In this document: positions 1-11,158 of the stretch, in pieces
Layout: each line of letters begins with the position of its first letter
Numbering within the stretch: the stretch's first letter is position 1
Assembly: GCF_000247695.1 (NCBI RefSeq)
Contig: NW_004624741.1
Span: 33,986,664 to 34,050,663, forward strand
Source of the DNA: Heterocephalus glaber
Taxonomy: Eukaryota; Chordata; Mammalia; Rodentia; Bathyergidae
Direction: 5' to 3'
DNA length: 64,000 bases
The notes under the pieces: generated by a model
Databases searched by the model: none
What the model saw: the letters and a program-made list of their open reading frames with translations, nothing else
What the model was told of the DNA's origin: nothing
Position numbers and translations under genes: made by a program

Positions 1-299
1 CACACCTCCCATCCTACACACCCTGCCTTCCTCATGGGTCCATGCCTCTGGCTCTGACAAAGACAGGGCACCAGCCTAGGGACAATGAATGCAGTCGAGG
101 TAAACATCACCAGTGCTCTGAGGCCCTCAGCTCTTAATGCTGGGTCTTCATCTCACACCCACGTGGGAAAGAGCACTGCCTTTCAAGAACTCAGTCTCAG
201 ATTTGCACTGGGAATCGCCTACAGTAACATCTTCAGACCAGATCCTCTTCTGTCCTGGTGATTCTTCATGCCTTTAAAGTATCAGACACATGAGTCTAG
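1..299. other. Non-coding DNA, nothing recognised
   Basis: No open frame, repeat family or RNA gene could be recognised. The L1 fragment starts just after this stretch. Confidence 0.4.
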
Positions 300-870
300 T
301 TTTAGTCTTCAGCCTGTGGAAAGCCAGTTTTCCCAGCACCATTTATGAAAGAGGCCACCTTTCTTCCAGTGAAGGTGTTTGCCACCTTTGTCGAAGATAA
401 GGTGGCAGAGTATGTTTAGGGTTCTTTCTGCATCTTCTACTGTGTTCCACTGGTCCTTGGGTCTGTTTTCTTTCCAGTACCATGCTGTTTTAAACACAGA
501 ATCTCTATAGTATACTTTCAATCAGGGATTGTGATGCCCACTGTCTTCCTTTGTCACTCAGATTTGCTTTTGCTATTTTAGTTTTCTCCTGGTTCCCAAT
601 GAATTTTAGGCGTAATTTCTCTAGCTCTGTGGGGCTTGCTAAAAGTATTTTCATAAGAATTGCATTAAAACTGTATCACAATTTTGGCAGCATGGACATT
701 TTCACTATGTTGCTTATCCTTACCCAAGAGCAATGGAAGAGCAAGGGGTGTCTTTCCATTTTCTGATATCCTCTTCAATCTCCTTTTTGAGAGTACTGTA
801 ATTTTCAATGCAAAGGTCTTTTACTGCCTTTGTGCGATTGATTCCTAAGTATTTCATCTTCAGTGCTCCC
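300..870 (-). mobile_element. L1 ORF2 fragment, inverted 5' part
   Basis: Read on the minus strand, this gives L1 ORF2 C-terminal-half sequence in several broken frames. Recognisable pieces are a segment with FKTAWYWKENRPKDQWN and HLIFDKGGKHLHW near 309-521 and one with KEIEEDIRKWKDTP near 740-840. These match the family segment beyond the reverse transcriptase core. Several stops and frame changes show it is dead. It abuts the next feature, which carries a more 3' part of ORF2 in the opposite orientation, as expected for a twin-priming inversion. Confidence 0.85.
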
Positions 871-1125
871 CTTCTGAGTAACTTTCCCAAAGAATTAAAA
901 GAATTAATCCACAGCAACATGTGTGCACCCATGTTTATAGCTGCACAGTTTGTAATAGTTTAAGCTTGCAAACAACCCAGATGTCTGTCAATGAATAATG
1001 CATACAAAAGATATGGTTATTTTATATATTGGGATATTATTGAGTCATAAAGAAGGATAAAGTTGAGACATTTTTGTGCACATGGGTGCACCTTGAGAAC
1101 ATATCCTTAAGTGAAATACCAAGGC
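871..1125 (+). mobile_element. L1 ORF2 3' end, direct orientation
   Basis: The plus strand reads the last part of L1 ORF2. It starts with a KELKE-like segment, then the CAPMFIAAQFVIV-type segment near 920-960, and later sequence matching the ORF2 terminus. Stops interrupt it. Together with the inverted segment to its left it forms one 5'-inverted insertion. No clear poly(A) tail or target duplication was found at the right edge. Confidence 0.75.
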
Positions 1126-3502
1126 CTTGGGCACCTCCTATATCCAAACTGTATCTCATCCCATTTGAGATTCTTTCTGAAAGGAGCTTTATAACATCTG
1201 ACTGACTCATGGACACCAAAACTTCCCAGCTCCATCATTATATGACCATCTAGAAATAATCCATCACCAGGAATATGGAGGCAAGAGGCTTCCATCCCTG
1301 GGCACTAACAACAATTGTCAACCCAAAATCCTCCCTAGTGTCCAGATCTTAATCAAGGTCTTGAAGAAGGGTGGGCCCCAGGAATGACTTACCCTTAAAT
1401 AAACAAGTACTTATACACCCTTTTATTCACTTTTTCTGACACATCTCCATGGTGAAACCCAAGCCACCTGGTATACTAGAAAATGAAGAAAGGAGACCAC
1501 AAACCTTGTACATAGCTGATCCAGTGGATGACTAAAAATTATATTTTTTACAGAAAACTCAACCAGCACACTGTTAAACCATATAATTAAAGCTCTTGTC
1601 CCATCTAAGTAAATTGTGTGGCTAGTATTGATACTTTTTTGTTTGATGCACTTAATGTCCTTATCACAAGATATAACATGACCTCTTTTTTTTTCCTGTT
1701 TCTTATGGAAACCAAGTAGATAATTTAACAAATTGCCTCTAGTCCAGGTAATAAACAGTGATTATTTATATACCTTTTAGCTAATCACATTTTCTTCTTC
1801 ATCAATAATTTCCTAAGAACCTGACAGTCAGCTTAGACAAACTTGTTCAAGTTTGTATTGCCATCCTTCAAGATCAAATAGAGTCACTGGCAGTGGTGAC
1901 CATGCTGCATTGTAGGGGACTAGATCTGACTCCTGAAACAGAGGGTTATGTTTGTGTCCTAAAGAGAAATGCAGTTCCTGTGTCAGTCAGTCTTAAATAG
2001 TAAAAGATATTGGACAAAAGCTGGCTGACCATGCTTCCATGGTCTACAAGAAACTACCTGAGACATAGATCCCCTAGTGCAATATCTGGAATTGGGGGTT
2101 CTGGTTACTGTACTGTCCATGGACTTTATTAATGCTGCCATAATCTTACTATTTAAATTTACGTACTCAAACATGTTTCTTCTTCTTTGATAACAATTAA
2201 AGTACTGGTAATGGCCCATGCCCAAGATCAAAGCCTGGTTCCACATCCATGGCTCATCAGGAAATCCACAGAAGAGGAAAAGAGCTCCCCTGATACTGTA
2301 TGTCAGACAGGGAGGGAGCTCCTTGGTATCTACATAGGTATAGACAGCACCCAATTCAGCAGGAGATAGCTATCAAAGATGAACATTTCCCCTTTTCCAC
2401 CCTTCATCAATTTTCAGGAACAAGGTCTTCCAGCAGAGACTAGTAGAGATAGCACAATTGGGGCTGGGAGACTTCCTCCTCCACTCACATGAATTTAGAC
2501 AACATCCCAGAGCCAATCCTCCTCCCATTATCATCAGAGAAGCAAAAGTAAAATAACAAAGACCTGGGAAATCTCTAAAGATCAAGGGTAGAGCACATAT
2601 ATGTTATATCTCATGTCCTAACCTTCAGTAACCTTCTTGCCATTCTAATCTTGTTAAAAGTTCATGCATATGGACTGCATCACACATATGTAATTTCATC
2701 TGAGAAATGCATGTGTACATTGTGCTGCTAACTCAGCAGCTTTTCAATAATTTCTGTCAATCTAATTCATATCTGATCAATAAATCCTCAGAGGAGGATC
2801 ATCCAGAGACCCAGTGAGAATCACTCAAGCTGCAGTGCACATCTCTTAAAATCTGAAAGCTTGCTTTTACACCTGTTTTCATCACACCACTTTTCTGTTC
2901 ATGCCATAGTCTTGATTCTGTTGGCACAGATCTGCCCTGAGCACATGTTCTCATGATCTTCACTAAATATAGCCACTCTTTTCTTCTATGCTGATCTCAC
3001 AGTTCTTTGTTTGCTGTACCTGAGAAGCTAGAATCTGTTAGTTCCACCATGAAGTATCACTTCTTCAAGACTTTCATCCACTTAGTATTATTCTATTTTC
3101 TGTTTAAATTGTAGTGAAATTATTTCTGTTTTCACTTAAGAACTGTGGTTGATAGGATCAATTTATAAATTCTATTTACATTCAGTGGCTAGAAAGAAAA
3201 TGTGAAGAGAATAAAATCTTGGAGAAAGGCAATGACTGACTATAAATGTTGAGAGTAATGAATGAGTCTTTAAAATGTTAAAAATAGAACAGAATAAGAA
3301 AATATTAGGGCTGATTAGATGTGTTTCAGTGAAAACACAAATGGAAGAAGTTAACTTGCAACCATCCCATTGTTTGTTCATTTGAGTGGAATTGGTGTGT
3401 TTGTGTCACACCTGGTGTGTTGCAAGTTTAGTAAGTACTTGGATAGTAGTCTCAAGGAGCAACTACCCAATTTTTGATTTTCACCAAATTTAATCATCAT
3501 GA
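1126..3502. other. Non-coding DNA without recognised features
   Basis: Only short random frames occur, on both strands. I found no OR motif, L1 protein motif, LTR structure or tRNA-like fold, and no long match to the duplicated units further right. Old unrecognised repeats are possible. Confidence 0.4.
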
Positions 3503-3508
3503 GTATGA
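3503..3508. repeat. Left target-site duplication of the provirus
   Basis: GTATGA lies directly before the 5' LTR and recurs directly after the 3' LTR at 11570-11575. Six base pairs is the usual duplication length for betaretroviruses, so this fixes both proviral boundaries. Confidence 0.9.
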
Positions 3509-3919
3509 TGTGGAAGGTGGTGTTAGCTATGAAGATTCCATTTTAACTTTGCCCTCCACCGTAAAGGACAAGATATCAGCTCTGGGAATACTCTGTCCCT
3601 CCCAAGCCAAATGCTTATCTTTAAAGATTGTCCTGTGCCATGGTGAATGTTCTTTTACCCAGAGATATAAAGAACTAAAAGAACAGGGAAATTCTAGAGA
3701 ATGGGGAAATTCTAAAGAAAAGAGAATTGGGCGTTTCTATATCAAGGCCAGGACTAAAAATAGCCACAGCCTGTTCAGTGTATAAAAGATCCAGAAAAGA
3801 TAAACTTGGGCTCTCAATCTCTCTGGGAGCCCTCTCAACTCTATCTCTGTGTCTTTCTTTTTCTTCATCCTCACTCCCCCATTCAGGTGCTGTTCGACAA
3901 GTGACTGCAGGCTCTGTCA
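3509..3919 (+). repeat. 5' LTR
   Basis: 411 bp, bounded TG...CA, aligning without gaps to 11159-11569. It contains a TATA box at 3781-3788. About 20 bp downstream, where the 3' LTR reads AATAAA, this copy reads GATAAA (3799-3804), so the canonical poly(A) signal is present only in the 3' copy. A pyrimidine-rich stretch (3828-3893) follows in the R/U5 part. Confidence 0.95.
3781..3788 (+). promoter_or_regulatory. LTR TATA box
   Basis: TATAAAAG, identical in the 3' LTR at 11431-11438. Transcription would be expected to start about 25-30 bp downstream. Whether the promoter is active cannot be seen. Confidence 0.7.
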
Positions 3920-3923
3920 CAGG

Positions 3924-3941
3924 TGGCACCTGAACAGGGAC
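3924..3941 (+). promoter_or_regulatory. Primer binding site, tRNA-Lys type
   Basis: TGGCACCTGAACAGGGAC lies four bases after the 5' LTR. It matches the site complementary to the 3' end of tRNA-Lys3 except for two C-to-T or G-to-A type changes, as expected from decay of CpG-containing sequence. Minus-strand DNA synthesis would have been primed here. Confidence 0.85.
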
Positions 3942-4000
3942 CTGAATATGGGGAACTGAAGGACACCGCAGATCGTGAGCTCAGATAAGTAATTCAAGGG

Positions 4001-4009
4001 TGGTGAGTA
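4001..4009 (+). promoter_or_regulatory. Candidate splice donor in the proviral leader
   Basis: TGGTGAGTA, a near-consensus donor (GT at 4003-4004) between the primer site and the gag ATG. This is where betaretroviruses place the donor for env message. It pairs plausibly with the acceptor at 9283-9284. Confidence 0.5.
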
Positions 4010-4025
4010 CACTCGGAGTAACAAG

Positions 4026-6043
4026 ATGGGTAATGGTAATAGCCAAATGCTTTTTGTACATATGCTTGAAAATATGCTTCACGTTCGTGGAGCAAAGCTA
4101 GGGCATCAACAATTATGTAATTTCCTGGAGTTTGTAGAGAAAGTTTGTCCTTGGTTTCCTGAAGAAGGCACAGTAGATTTAGAAGTATGGAATAAGGTGG
4201 AAAAGCGACTTCAGGACTATTACGATGGTCATGGACCCACTAAAGTCCCTATAGATACTTTTAGTTTATGGGCTTTAATTAGAGATAGTTTGGACCCTCA
4301 ACATGAGAGAGAGAGGGTTAAGGGACCCTCCTCAAGTCCTTCCTTGGAGGAGTCTGACAAGGCTGATGTTCCTGAGGTTGTCCCTCTGCCTCCTATAGAA
4401 AGTGAAACTAAGCCATCTGCTCCGCCAGTGTATGCTGATGTGGAGCCTTCACTAAGGAAGGGCCTTTTTCCAGATGAGGGTCCCTTAGACCCGGGAGATG
4501 CTGATGATTTGGAAGAAGAGGCTGCTAGGTATAACAATGAGGACTGGCCCCACCCTCCCTGTCATAGCCATGGCCAGAAAAACCAAAAAATTCAAATGGT
4601 CAATGAGTGAGGACGTGACCGAAAAGATTGCTAGGTTGGAAAAGAAATTGGAGTCTCTTTTCCAGCAGTGGCAAACAGGAATAAAGGTGGAAGAGAAAGA
4701 CCAGAAGACTCGGAGAGAGGGAGGAATGATTCCTTGTATAATTGCTGGTCTTGATCCCCCACCGGTTGTAGGTCAAAAATTTAAAAAAAAAATACTGACC
4801 CCCTTATAGCCATGATGAAACATCCCCCAGGACCTGGACATTTGTCTGTCAACTCTCGGTCTCTGTCGCCATTACAAGCTACCCTGCAACATGCAGTTGA
4901 CAGAGGAAAAGATACCCAGGGCTTTCATTTAGCTTGTCCAGTATTTGAAGAAGCTGATGCTCAAGAGAGTATGGTCAGAACACATTGGCCAATACCTTTT
5001 AAACAGCTCAAAGAGATAAAAATAGCATGTACACAATATGGCCCTACTGCACTTTTTACTCAGGCCATGTTAGAATCGCTGAGTATGGATGCACTGCCTC
5101 TAGGGGATTGGAAACAGCTTGCTAAGGCATGCTTGTCTGGGGGAGACTTTCTCCTTAAAAATCAGAATTTTCTGAGCAGTGTCAGAGAACAGCTGAATTA
5201 AATCGAGCTAATAGAAACGATGTTGATTACGACATGTTAGCGGGGGGGGGGCAATATGTGGACCTCGCCAATCAATTATTGTTTCCTGCAGGAGTATATG
5301 CACAGGTCAATACCACTGCCAAGTGGGCCTGGCATAAGCTTCCTTCTACAGGTAGGCAGACAGAAGATTTATCTAAAATTAGGCAGGGACCTGATGAGCC
5401 TTTTCAAGATTTTGTAGCCAGGTTAATGCAGACTGCCAGTAGATTGCTGGGGGATTCCCATGTGGGGTTATTGCTGGTCAAACAACTAGCTTATGAAAAT
5501 GCCAATACCTGTCAGGCAGCCCTAAGACCATTTAGAAAAAAAGGCACCATTTCAGACTATATTAAAATGTGTGCAGACATTGGGCCTGCTTATAGTCAGG
5601 GCCTTGCCATGGCAGTGGCTTTGCAAGGAAAAACCATTAAAAAAGTGTTGTTCCAACAACAAAAGAGGAATCCCAAAGGCAGGGTTCCGGGTCTGCCAGG
5701 GAGTTGTTTTGGATGTGGTCAAATAGGCCATCAGGTGTGGCAATGTCCCAATAAGACCCATCCAGTTAATTCAAACAATACAGGAAAAGGAAATGGGCCT
5801 GGATTGTGTCCCAAATGCAAAAGAGGCAATCATTGGGCTAATGAGTATAAATCCAAAAAAGATGCCATGGAAAATATTCTCCAACAGGAAAATGGGAGGA
5901 GGGGCCTGCCCCAGGCCCCGCAACAATGTTATGGGGCACTTCATACTTTCGTTCCCCAGCAAGAAAATCCGTTCAGTATCTCTTCAGAGCAAGTGCAGGC
6001 AGTGCAGGACTGGACCTCAGTCCCTCGGCCTTCACAGTATTAA
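4026..6043 (+). pseudogene. gag, frameshifted
   Basis: Gag forms the virion core: matrix, capsid and nucleocapsid. The first frame (4026-4610) begins MGNGNSQ, a myristoylation-type start, and has overlapping PSAP and PPVY late-domain motifs at residues 130-136. The reading then moves through three frames: a segment to 4809, one at 4812-5201 and one at 5234-6043. The last has the capsid major homology region (residues 51-70, core EPFQDFVARL) and two zinc knuckles. Knuckle 1 is complete (C158, C161, H166, C171). In knuckle 2 the final cysteine is a tyrosine (C192, C195, H200, Y205). The eight-G run near 5242-5249 and the A run near 4783-4791 lie near frame changes. Not able to encode a full Gag. 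Confidence 0.93.
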
Positions 6044-6778
6044 CCCCAGAAATGGGGATGCAGGCCCTACCTATTGGAGTTTATGGACCCCTACCATCAG
6101 GGATGATAGGGTTGCTTTTAGGTTGAAGTAGCACTACTATAAATGATATTCTGGTTGCTCCCGGGGTCATAGATGGGGATTTCATTGGAGAAATTAAAAT
6201 TATGACTCATTCACCTACCGGGATCTCTGTGATACAAGTGGGACAATGTATAGTGCAGTTGCTGTTACTCCCTCAAGTGCTAACAAATAATCCAACAACA
6301 ACAACAAAAAAAATAGGAGATGCTGGATTCAGCTCTTCAGATGTTTATTGGGTGCAATTTATAGGAGCCCAATGACCTGAGCTCACCCTGACCATCAATG
6401 GGAAAAATTTTCAGGGTCTACTAGACACTGGGGCTGACTTCTCAGTTCTAACTGCAGACCAATGGCCTAAGGCGTGGCCTAGGCAACCAACAATGACACA
6501 ATTACAAGGAATAGGTCAAAGATAAAGCACTGAACAGAGTAGTAATGTGTTACTTTGAAAAGATGCCGAGGTTCATCATGGTAGATTTCAACCATACATC
6601 GTGCCGGGGCTGCCGGTTAATCTGTGGGGCCGAGATGTTATAAAAAAAATGGGGGGTGTATTTGTATAGTCCTAGCAAACAGGTCACCCACCAAATGTTT
6701 GATCAAGGGCTTTTACCTAATCAAGGCTTAGGAACTAAATGTCAGGGAATACAGACACCTTTAATGCTGATCCAATGA
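5926..6778 (+). pseudogene. pro (dUTPase plus aspartic protease), broken
   Basis: This lies in a different frame from the end of gag and overlaps it, as in betaretroviruses, where pro is reached by ribosomal frameshifting. The dUTPase-like part contains GSAGLDLSP and ends at a stop (TGA 6124-6126). The protease part carries the active-site motif LLDTGADFSVL near 6418-6450 and a LWGRDVI segment near 6619-6640. In-frame stops lie at 6124, 6373, 6523, 6556 and 6667. Past the last stop the sequence continues in another frame through a glycine-rich G-patch-like segment to 6778. No frameshift heptamer could be picked out with confidence. Confidence 0.85.
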
Positions 6779-8520
6779 CCTTCAAAAACAGGCTTAGGGT
6801 GTTTTTGAAGGAGGCCACTGGTCAGCCTGTACTCCACACAGACCTCATTACTTGGAAAAGTGAAAAACCCGTGTGGGTGGATCAGTGGCCTCTCACTGAG
6901 GAAAAAATTACAGCTGCTGAGCAGTTAGTACAGGAACAGCTCGATAGCAGACATATAGCTCCTTCTAATTCTCATTGGAACTCTCCTATCTTTGTGATTA
7001 AAAAAAAATCAGGGAAATGGAGATTATTACAAGATCTTAAAAAAGTCAATCAGACTATGGAAGTAATGGGAGCCTTGCAACCAGGGTTGCCTATGCCATC
7101 AGCTTTACCTAGAAATACTTATAAGATTTAAAGAATTGTTTTTATACTATTCCACTTGCTCCTAAAGATTGTAAAAGATTTGCTTTTAGCATACCCTCTA
7201 CAAATTTTAAGGAGCCTATGAAGAGATATCATTGGAAAGTATTGCCTCAGGGTATGGCTAATAGTCCCACTTTATGTCATAAATTTGTAGCTCAAACAGT
7301 AAATATAGTTAGGCAAACATATCCCCAAATCTATATTGTTCATTATATGGATAATATACTTTTAGCTCATAGACAAAAAGGCTTCTTATTAACAGCCTAT
7401 GCTCATTTACAACAAGCTTTGAAGGATCACAGATTGATGATTGCACTGGAAAAGGTTCAGACTGAGCCACCATATTCCTATTTAGGACATACATTATATC
7501 CCAAATCTATATTACTTCAGAAGGTTCAAATTAGAAAAGACAATTTACACACTTTGAATGATTTTCAGAAATTGTTAGGAGATATTGATTGGCTTAGACC
7601 ATATTTACAAATCTCCACCAGAGAAGTGAAACCTTTATTCAATATCCTCTGGGGAGATTCTGATCCTACATCGGTTAAAAAATTAACTGAAAAAGGTCGG
7701 ATGGCATTGTGTGAGATAAAACAAGCTATAAAACGACAGCAAGTTCAATATATAGATTATGCTCCAGGATGGGCTGCCTATGTTCTGGCAACAGCACATA
7801 CTCCCACTGCCGTTTTATGGCAAAATAGTCCCTTCCTTTGGTTGCATTTTCCTGTTTCTCCAGCCAGAGTGTTAACTCCCTATTATAACTCTGTGATGTG
7901 CCTAGTTCATATGGCACGGGAGGAATCTCAAAAATATTTTGGAGCAGAGCCTTCCTTAATTGGAGTCCCGTTTACCAAACAACAGTTAGATTGGCTATTC
8001 CAAAATGTGGACATGTGGGCCATTGCTTTTGCACATTACCCTGGATGTATAGAAAACCATATCTCCAAGGATAAATTATTGCAATGTGTTAATATTCATG
8101 CTTTGGTGCTTGCCAAGATTATAAAACAGGAACCCCCAAAAAATGCTCAAGTGGTTTTCACTGATGGGTCTTCCAATGGTATTGTGGCATATGTTATTCA
8201 GAAAAAGCCACAGATTGTTCATACAGTCCCTGCCTCTGCTCAGATTGTTGAGCTTCACGCTGTCACTACAGTATTTAAACTTTTGGCCCATTATTCTTTC
8301 AATTTGTATACAGACAGTCATTATATTGTTAAAGCTTTACAGGTGCTTGAAACAGTTGCTTATATTGATACTGCCAATAATCAAATACAGGAGCTCTTTG
8401 CTCAGATACAATAGTGCACACATCCCCGGACCTGTCCTTGTTATGTGGGTCACATTAGGGCTCATTCTGGGCTTCCTGGACCCCTGGCAAAGGGAAATGA
8501 TCTTGCGGATCAGGCTACAT
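6739..8520 (+). pseudogene. pol: reverse transcriptase and RNase H, broken
   Basis: Reverse transcriptase copies the viral RNA and RNase H removes it. The first frame (6739-7131) holds the fingers region up to the segment before motif A. The reading then shifts near 7126, and motif A and later parts continue in frame 7218-8414. The catalytic box, YMDD in active enzymes, reads YMDN here (residues 43-46 of the second frame). RNase H keeps its acidic residues (D316, E345, D366), and its C-terminal part follows a TAG at 8412-8414. Apart from the frameshift, the YMDN change and this stop, the region is well preserved. The changed aspartate alone should abolish polymerase activity. Confidence 0.93.
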
Positions 8521-9431
8521 GGCTAATAGCTTTCAGTCAATTGGAATTAGCTCAGCAGTCTCATGCTCTACATCATCAGAATAGCCACAGCTTAAAAAAA
8601 CAATTCCATATAACTTGAGAAGCTGCTCAACAAATAGTTAAGCAATGTTCTGCCTGTCCTACACATCATTCTGTCCCTCATTATGTGGTAAATCCCCATG
8701 GCCTTAAACCCAATCAGTTATGGCAAATGGATGTTACCCATATTGCCGAATTTGAAAAACAAAAATATATACACGTAAGTATTGATACCTTTTTGGGATT
8801 TATTATGGACACCGCCCAAACTGGAAAAGCTACGAAACATGTGATAGCCCATTGCTTAACATGCTTTGCCACAGTTGGGGTCCCTATCATTCTTAAAACT
8901 AATAATGACATGGGATATGCTAGTAAAGGTTTTCAAATCTTTTGTAAACAGATGGGTATCGCCCATAAGACAGGTATTCCTTATAACCCACAAGGCCAAG
9001 AGATTGTGGAAAGAGCCCATGGTGCTCTAAAAAATCAATTACACAAAATAAAAAAGGGGGAGTTATACCCTTTATCCCCACCGAATTATTTACATCATGC
9101 TCTCTTCATCTTGAACTTTCTGATTGTGGATGCTCATGGAATGACCGCAGCAGAATGGCTGTGGCATCCTAAAACTAAATCATCATATGCTCGAGTGAGG
9201 AGGAAAGTTCCCCTCACGGGTGTATGGAGTGGCCCCAACCCGGTATTGATATAGGGATGAGATCATGTTTGTGTTTTCCTGCAGGACGCTGAAGGTGCCA
9301 GGTGGCTGCCTGAAAGATTGGTCCATTTTGCGGGAAATTCTCCTGCCCCTCAGGATGATCCCGACAACTGTCCTGCTGATAAATCTGATGATGATGCTAA
9401 ATGCGGAAGTTTATTGGACTTATGTACCTGA
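8521..9431 (+). pseudogene. pol: integrase, broken
   Basis: Integrase inserts the DNA copy into the chromosome. An N-terminal HHCC zinc-binding region is visible (two histidines near 8560-8575, then CSAC near 8650-8660), interrupted by TGA at 8616-8618. The open frame 8685-9254 carries the core. In the DDE triad the first acid (D16, in QMDVTH) and the last (E109, in IVERAH) are present, but the middle aspartate is asparagine (N73, in KTNND). The C-terminal domain reads through TAG at 9252 and TGA at 9258 to a stop at 9429-9431, overlapping the start of env as usual in this family. Confidence 0.9.
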
Positions 9432-10964
9432 TCCACCTGTTGTACCTCCAATGAGCTGGGAAAGTGGAGAAGTAATGGTATGGGTGAACAATACCAGGCT
9501 GTTGGATGAGCCAGCAGCCCCTGACAAGAATGAGGCCTGATCATTCAACTATACGGGATCAGGAACCGGAACCCCCCATATGTTTTTCCAAAATCAACAA
9601 GACTGGTTGTATAAGACTGAGTGCTTGCACCCTGGCAGGAAGGCAGGTAGATCAATGCAAAGGCGGGATCACTGGAGTCCGTCTACATCTACCTGTGGGT
9701 ATGGAGACCACTGGTGTAGTGCCTCAGACTTTTCCACCTTGTGGGAGGAGAGAATACTCCAATAAGACTATTCCATGGAAGAGATGTGCGGCGGATGCCC
9801 CTGTGAGACATAATATTACTGGATTTGATACTTGTTTTGGATTGGTCTGAATCTCGGGATTATGCCTCTACTCAAATGTATACTTCTTCCTCTCCTAGTC
9901 CCCCATCATTAAGTGAAATAGCACTCTCTGCAGGGTTATGGTGGAGTGACAAAGGATATGCTCAAACATATATTTGGAAATTGGCTGCAGCTTTGGATGA
10001 GGTTAAGGCCCAACCCGAGAATTATTATCATCCCAGAGGAAATGTCACTGCATGTGTCATGCGCCCTTATGTATTGCTTGTAGGAAATGTTAATATTCAG
10101 AAAGGTAACGATTATTATAATGTTACTTGCTTTAATTGTCAAATAAGTAATTGTATCACCCGGACAGAAACTCAGGTGATGGTTTTGCAGCAGCCAGCAT
10201 TTGTTATGACGCCAGTTAATGTTACAGGGGCATGGTATGCAGATCAGGGATTACAGGTGTTTGAAGAAATTAATAAGGCTCTAAGTAGACAAAAAAGAGT
10301 AATAGGGTTAATTATTGCTGGAATAATTGCACTTATATCCCTTATAGCCACTGCCTTTACTGCCGCCATTGCCCTCTCTCAATCTATACAAAATGCACAT
10401 TATGTAAATGAGTTGTCAAAAAATGTTACTATGGCATTGAAAACACAGGAGGATATAGATCTTAAGATGGAGCAAAGAATAGATGCCCTATATTCTATTG
10501 TCACATATTTAGGAAATGAAATACAAGGGCTTAAAATTAGAAGCAAATTGAAATGTCATGCTGATTATCAATGGATTTGTGTTACTAGTAAGATATATAA
10601 TGATACAGGTTATGAGTGGGATAGGATTAGGAAACATCTGCAAGGGGGTTGGCACAGTATGAATGTGTCCTTGGATTTAATACAGCTTCATAAGGAAATT
10701 ATGGATCTCCAAAAAGTAGAGCCCCTAAAATTTGATGCAGCCCAGTCTGCACAGGATTTTATTAAACAAATTAGAAAAGTTCTGCCATCTGCATCTTCAT
10801 TTACACCATTACTCATTTCTGTAGTAATCATTGGAGGAGGATTACTTCTTGGATGCATGATCCTTCCAGTGCTACTGTGGGTGTTTGTGCATTCTTTAAT
10901 GAGGATGGCTGGAAGTATACATGGTCTACAATTATATGCTGCGCTGCCTAGGCCCATGGTGTAA
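9265..10964 (+). pseudogene. env, SU broken, TM frame open
   Basis: Env is the surface glycoprotein. The first part (9265-9540) includes a hydrophobic leader-like stretch and early SU, ending at a TGA (9538-9540). SU continues in the same frame to about 9765, then in a second frame to 9850. The remaining 379 codons (9825-10964) form one open frame. It contains a furin-type site RQKR (155-158), a hydrophobic fusion peptide (159-185), a heptad-like helical region, two cysteines (C244, C252), N-glycosylation sites and a membrane anchor (326-354) with a short tail. The loop has two cysteines seven residues apart, the class II form. An intact Env cannot be made; the TM part could in principle be translated only from another start. 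Confidence 0.9.
9268..9284 (+). promoter_or_regulatory. Candidate env splice acceptor
   Basis: A pyrimidine-rich run ends in CCTGCAG (AG at 9283-9284), inside the integrase end and just before the env region. The position suits the acceptor for a singly spliced env message. Confidence 0.45.
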
Positions 10965-11144
10965 TCCCCTGCAGAGGCTGGTAGTCAATGATGGGTAAGA
11001 GAAGTACAGGAAATCACAAACCTAAGACAGAGCAAGAGTACTGTGACACTCTTGACTCCATGCCGGGTAAGAGATTTCTTTGTATTCCTCGCCTAAGACA
11101 GGCACAGTCTATCTGCATGATCAAGGGAACTTGACATATAATAC

Positions 11145-11158
11145 AAAAAAGGGGGAGA
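11145..11158 (+). promoter_or_regulatory. Polypurine tract
   Basis: AAAAAAGGGGGAGA directly precedes the 3' LTR. It is the plus-strand primer site of retroviral DNA synthesis. Confidence 0.9.
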
